A DNA stretch of 23,780 bases from the IMG/VR virus record IMGVR_UViG_3300027963_003159, positions 1 through 23,780 of that record, one strand, 5' to 3'. The stretch comes from a virus. Under the pieces are notes generated by a model. The model was not told the DNA's origin, ran no database searches, and worked only from the letters and a program-made list of their open reading frames with translations. Below, piece after piece: positions 22,809-23,780 of this stretch (position 1 is its first letter; every line of letters starts with the position of its first letter). A program made the translations under genes and the position numbers.

Positions 22809-23030
22809 ATGCAGTACCACACCCTCGGCACCCTGATCCGACTCCACCGGGAGCACCTCGAGATGTCGCGCGCGGAGCTGGCCCGACAGATCGGCGTGCA
22901 CCCGTCGCAGCTCACGCGCTGGGAAGCAGGCGACCACAAACCCTCCCTGTCAGCGATGGTCGCCCTGGGCAAGGCCCTCGATGTCGACGCGGTGGAGCTC
23001 ATGAGCGCCGCCGCCGTGGATGCGCGATGA
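22809..23030 (+). CDS. XRE-type helix-turn-helix regulator
   Basis: This 73-residue protein is a single XRE/Cro-cI-type DNA-binding domain. The helix-turn-helix is SRAELARQIGVHPSQLTRWE (20-39), followed by AGDHKPSLSAMVALGKALDV, the usual GxxxPS turn and fourth helix. There is no separate dimerisation or peptidase domain, so it resembles Cro or the C proteins of restriction-modification systems more than a full cI repressor. A perfect palindrome over its own -10 box suggests autoregulation. No ribosome binding site is seen before ATG 22809, and the likely transcription start lies within about 3 bases of it. Its stop overlaps the start of the next gene. Confidence 0.88.
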   Translation: MQYHTLGTLIRLHREHLEMSRAELARQIGVHPSQLTRWEAGDHKPSLSAMVALGKALDVDAVELMSAAAVDAR

Positions 23031-23233
23031 GCCGCACCGTCATTCCTTGGAACGCGCTCCCCGCGCAGCTCCCCGTGCAGACTACCGCCGTGGTCTACCT
23101 GTTGCTCCAGCACTTCGACGCGCCGGGATGGGTGCGTGGCGTGGTCGGGACGTTGCTTGCGCTCTTGTGGGCGGGGTCCATCATCCGCATGTGGAACCAG
23201 AAGGCGAAGCCGTTGCCGGGGTACGGCGAATGA
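23027..23233 (+). CDS. small membrane protein, function unknown
   Basis: This gene encodes 68 residues with a short hydrophobic stretch at about 16-30 (PVQTTAVVYLLLQHF) and a stronger segment at about 36-54 (VRGVVGTLLALLWAGSIIR), followed by a basic tail (MWNQKAKPLPGYGE). It is coupled on both sides: its ATG overlaps the XRE gene's stop, and its own stop overlaps the RusA gene's ATG. A membrane protein between a regulator and a recombination nuclease is unexpected. Possible roles are a superinfection-exclusion protein or a small holin-like protein, but there is no direct evidence for either. Confidence 0.65.
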   Translation: MSRTVIPWNALPAQLPVQTTAVVYLLLQHFDAPGWVRGVVGTLLALLWAGSIIRMWNQKAKPLPGYGE

Positions 23234-23658
23234 CCGCCGACTACACCATCGGCTTGGTCCCCCGCGGGGCCTCACGTCCTCGGGCAGCTCGAGGAGGTGG
23301 GCGCGTCTACATGCCTCCCGAGCACCGCGCGTGGATGGACGCCGCGGTCACCATGCTGCGAGAGCAGCGCCAGGGGGAGGCCATCGCCGGCCCCGTGGCC
23401 ATTGAGATCGTGGCCATCTGGCCGATGCCCAAGGCGCGTCCCGCTTGGTGCGACCGTGAGCGGTGGAAACGCCGGCAGGAGACGCTGGGCATCCCCTACG
23501 CCACGAAGCCCGACCTAGACAACGTCGGGAAGATCGTGCTCGACGCCCTAGTCGAAGCAGGCATCCTCGCGGACGATCGCTTCGTGGTAGACTTCAACAT
23601 CAGCAAGCGGGCCGTGCCCGAGGCAGGCCGCATCGACGTGTGGGTGACCTCCCTCTAG
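23230..23658 (+). CDS. rusA: RusA-type Holliday junction resolvase
   Basis: This 142-residue protein belongs to the RusA endodeoxyribonuclease family, which cuts Holliday junctions during phage recombination and DNA processing. The signature KPDLDNVGKIVLDAL (93-107) holds the catalytic aspartates D95 and D97 and the lysine K101. It is followed by ILADDRFVVDF, in which D115 or D116 supplies the third acidic residue. A final strand region (GRIDVWVTSL) is as expected. The length is close to that of E. coli RusA (120), with a somewhat longer N terminus. The start at 23230 overlaps the previous stop (ATGA). Together with the leftward erf gene it gives the phage its own recombination set. Confidence 0.9.
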   Translation: MTADYTIGLVPRGASRPRAARGGGRVYMPPEHRAWMDAAVTMLREQRQGEAIAGPVAIEIVAIWPMPKARPAWCDRERWKRRQETLGIPYATKPDLDNVGKIVLDALVEAGILADDRFVVDFNISKRAVPEAGRIDVWVTSL

Positions 23659-23711
23659 AAAGTTCACGCGTCCCCCTTGCGCGCTTCACACGATATGGGT
23701 AATCCTAGGTC

Positions 23712-23727
23712 GTCGTCACCTGACGAC
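23712..23727 (+). promoter_or_regulatory. hairpin directly before a ribosome binding site
   Basis: GTCGTC (23712-23717) pairs with GACGAC (23722-23727) around the 4-base loop ACCT. AGGAGG starts at the next base (23728-23733). The hairpin does not cover the site itself but could influence access to it. The 80-base gap around it has no other clear feature; no good promoter was found. Confidence 0.4.
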
Positions 23728-23738
23728 AGGAGGACCCA

Positions 23739-23780
23739 ATGAGCCTGTACGACACCCTTCGCTGCCTCTACTACGACCCG
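23739..23780 (+). CDS. start of a phage protein cut by the window edge
   Basis: Only the first 14 codons are inside the window (MSLYDTLRCLYYDP). AGGAGG at 23728-23733, 5 bases before ATG 23739, makes this a convincing start. The opening resembles a common type of small phage protein beginning M(G/S)LYDTxRCEYPLP, whose function is not known to me, but 14 residues are too few for a firm assignment. Confidence 0.55.
   Translation, partial: MSLYDTLRCLYYDP

Noticed and set aside
23659-23738. A sigma-70 promoter with TTGCGC at 23677-23682.
   Set aside because: At a 17-base spacing the -10 position reads TAATCC, a poor match; no better pair was found.
1-23780. A gene transfer agent instead of a phage, because packaging and tail genes are compact.
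   Set aside because: The set includes ERF, RusA, an XRE regulator and a lysis cassette in separate operons, which fits a phage or prophage; nothing specific to known transfer agents is seen.
1-23780. CRISPR arrays, insertion sequences or attachment sites.
   Set aside because: No regularly spaced repeats, transposase genes, terminal inverted repeats, integrase gene or duplicated core sites were seen on reading through the window.

Overview
The window is a high-GC segment of a tailed double-stranded DNA phage (or prophage) with siphovirus-like architecture. Terminase, portal, capsid, tail tube, a frameshifted tail assembly chaperone, a tape measure protein and tail-tip genes follow one another in the usual order, with no contractile sheath gene. 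No host gene is seen. The host cannot be named from the sequence; high GC and a candidate spanin suggest a Gram-negative bacterium. No integrase, replicative polymerase, tRNA or CRISPR array is visible here.

Layout. Positions 59-4002 hold the packaging and portal genes: putative small terminase, large terminase, portal and a small conserved domain protein. Positions 4005-7422 hold a scaffold-like coiled-coil protein, major capsid protein and head or head-tail joining genes. Positions 7419-11527 hold a tail-terminator-like protein, the tail tube protein, the G/GT chaperone pair with a GGGTTTT slippery site, a possible gp10-like protein and the tape measure. Positions 11531-19605 hold the tail tip and receptor-binding region: a 1086-residue protein with Asp-box motifs, a hub-like protein, a glycine-rich putative adhesin, a fibre-like protein and several unknowns. 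Positions 19628-20800 form a lysis cassette: a membrane-anchored coiled-coil protein, a putative holin and an M15 peptidase endolysin. A small unknown gene at 20903-21088 ends the rightward block.

Positions 21090-22754 run leftward and encode a recombination operon: an unknown 78-residue protein, an ERF single-strand annealing protein, a Gp157-family protein and an unknown 64-residue protein. A 54-base divergent control region separates this operon from a rightward operon at 22809-23658, which encodes an XRE-type repressor-like protein, a small membrane protein and a RusA-type Holliday junction resolvase. Another gene starts at 23739 and leaves the window.

Genes are tightly packed. Many start codons overlap the preceding stop (ATGA, GTGA, TGATG, TAATG or TAGTG), implying translational coupling. 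The largest gaps are 117 bases before the capsid gene, 102 bases after the endolysin and 80 bases before the last gene. Each contains an inverted repeat. No stretch above 300 bases lacks a gene. The most notable regulatory signals are the -1 frameshift site in the tail chaperone gene and the control region at 22755-22808, where a perfect 16-base palindrome covers a -10 element placed so close to the XRE gene that its transcript would be nearly leaderless.
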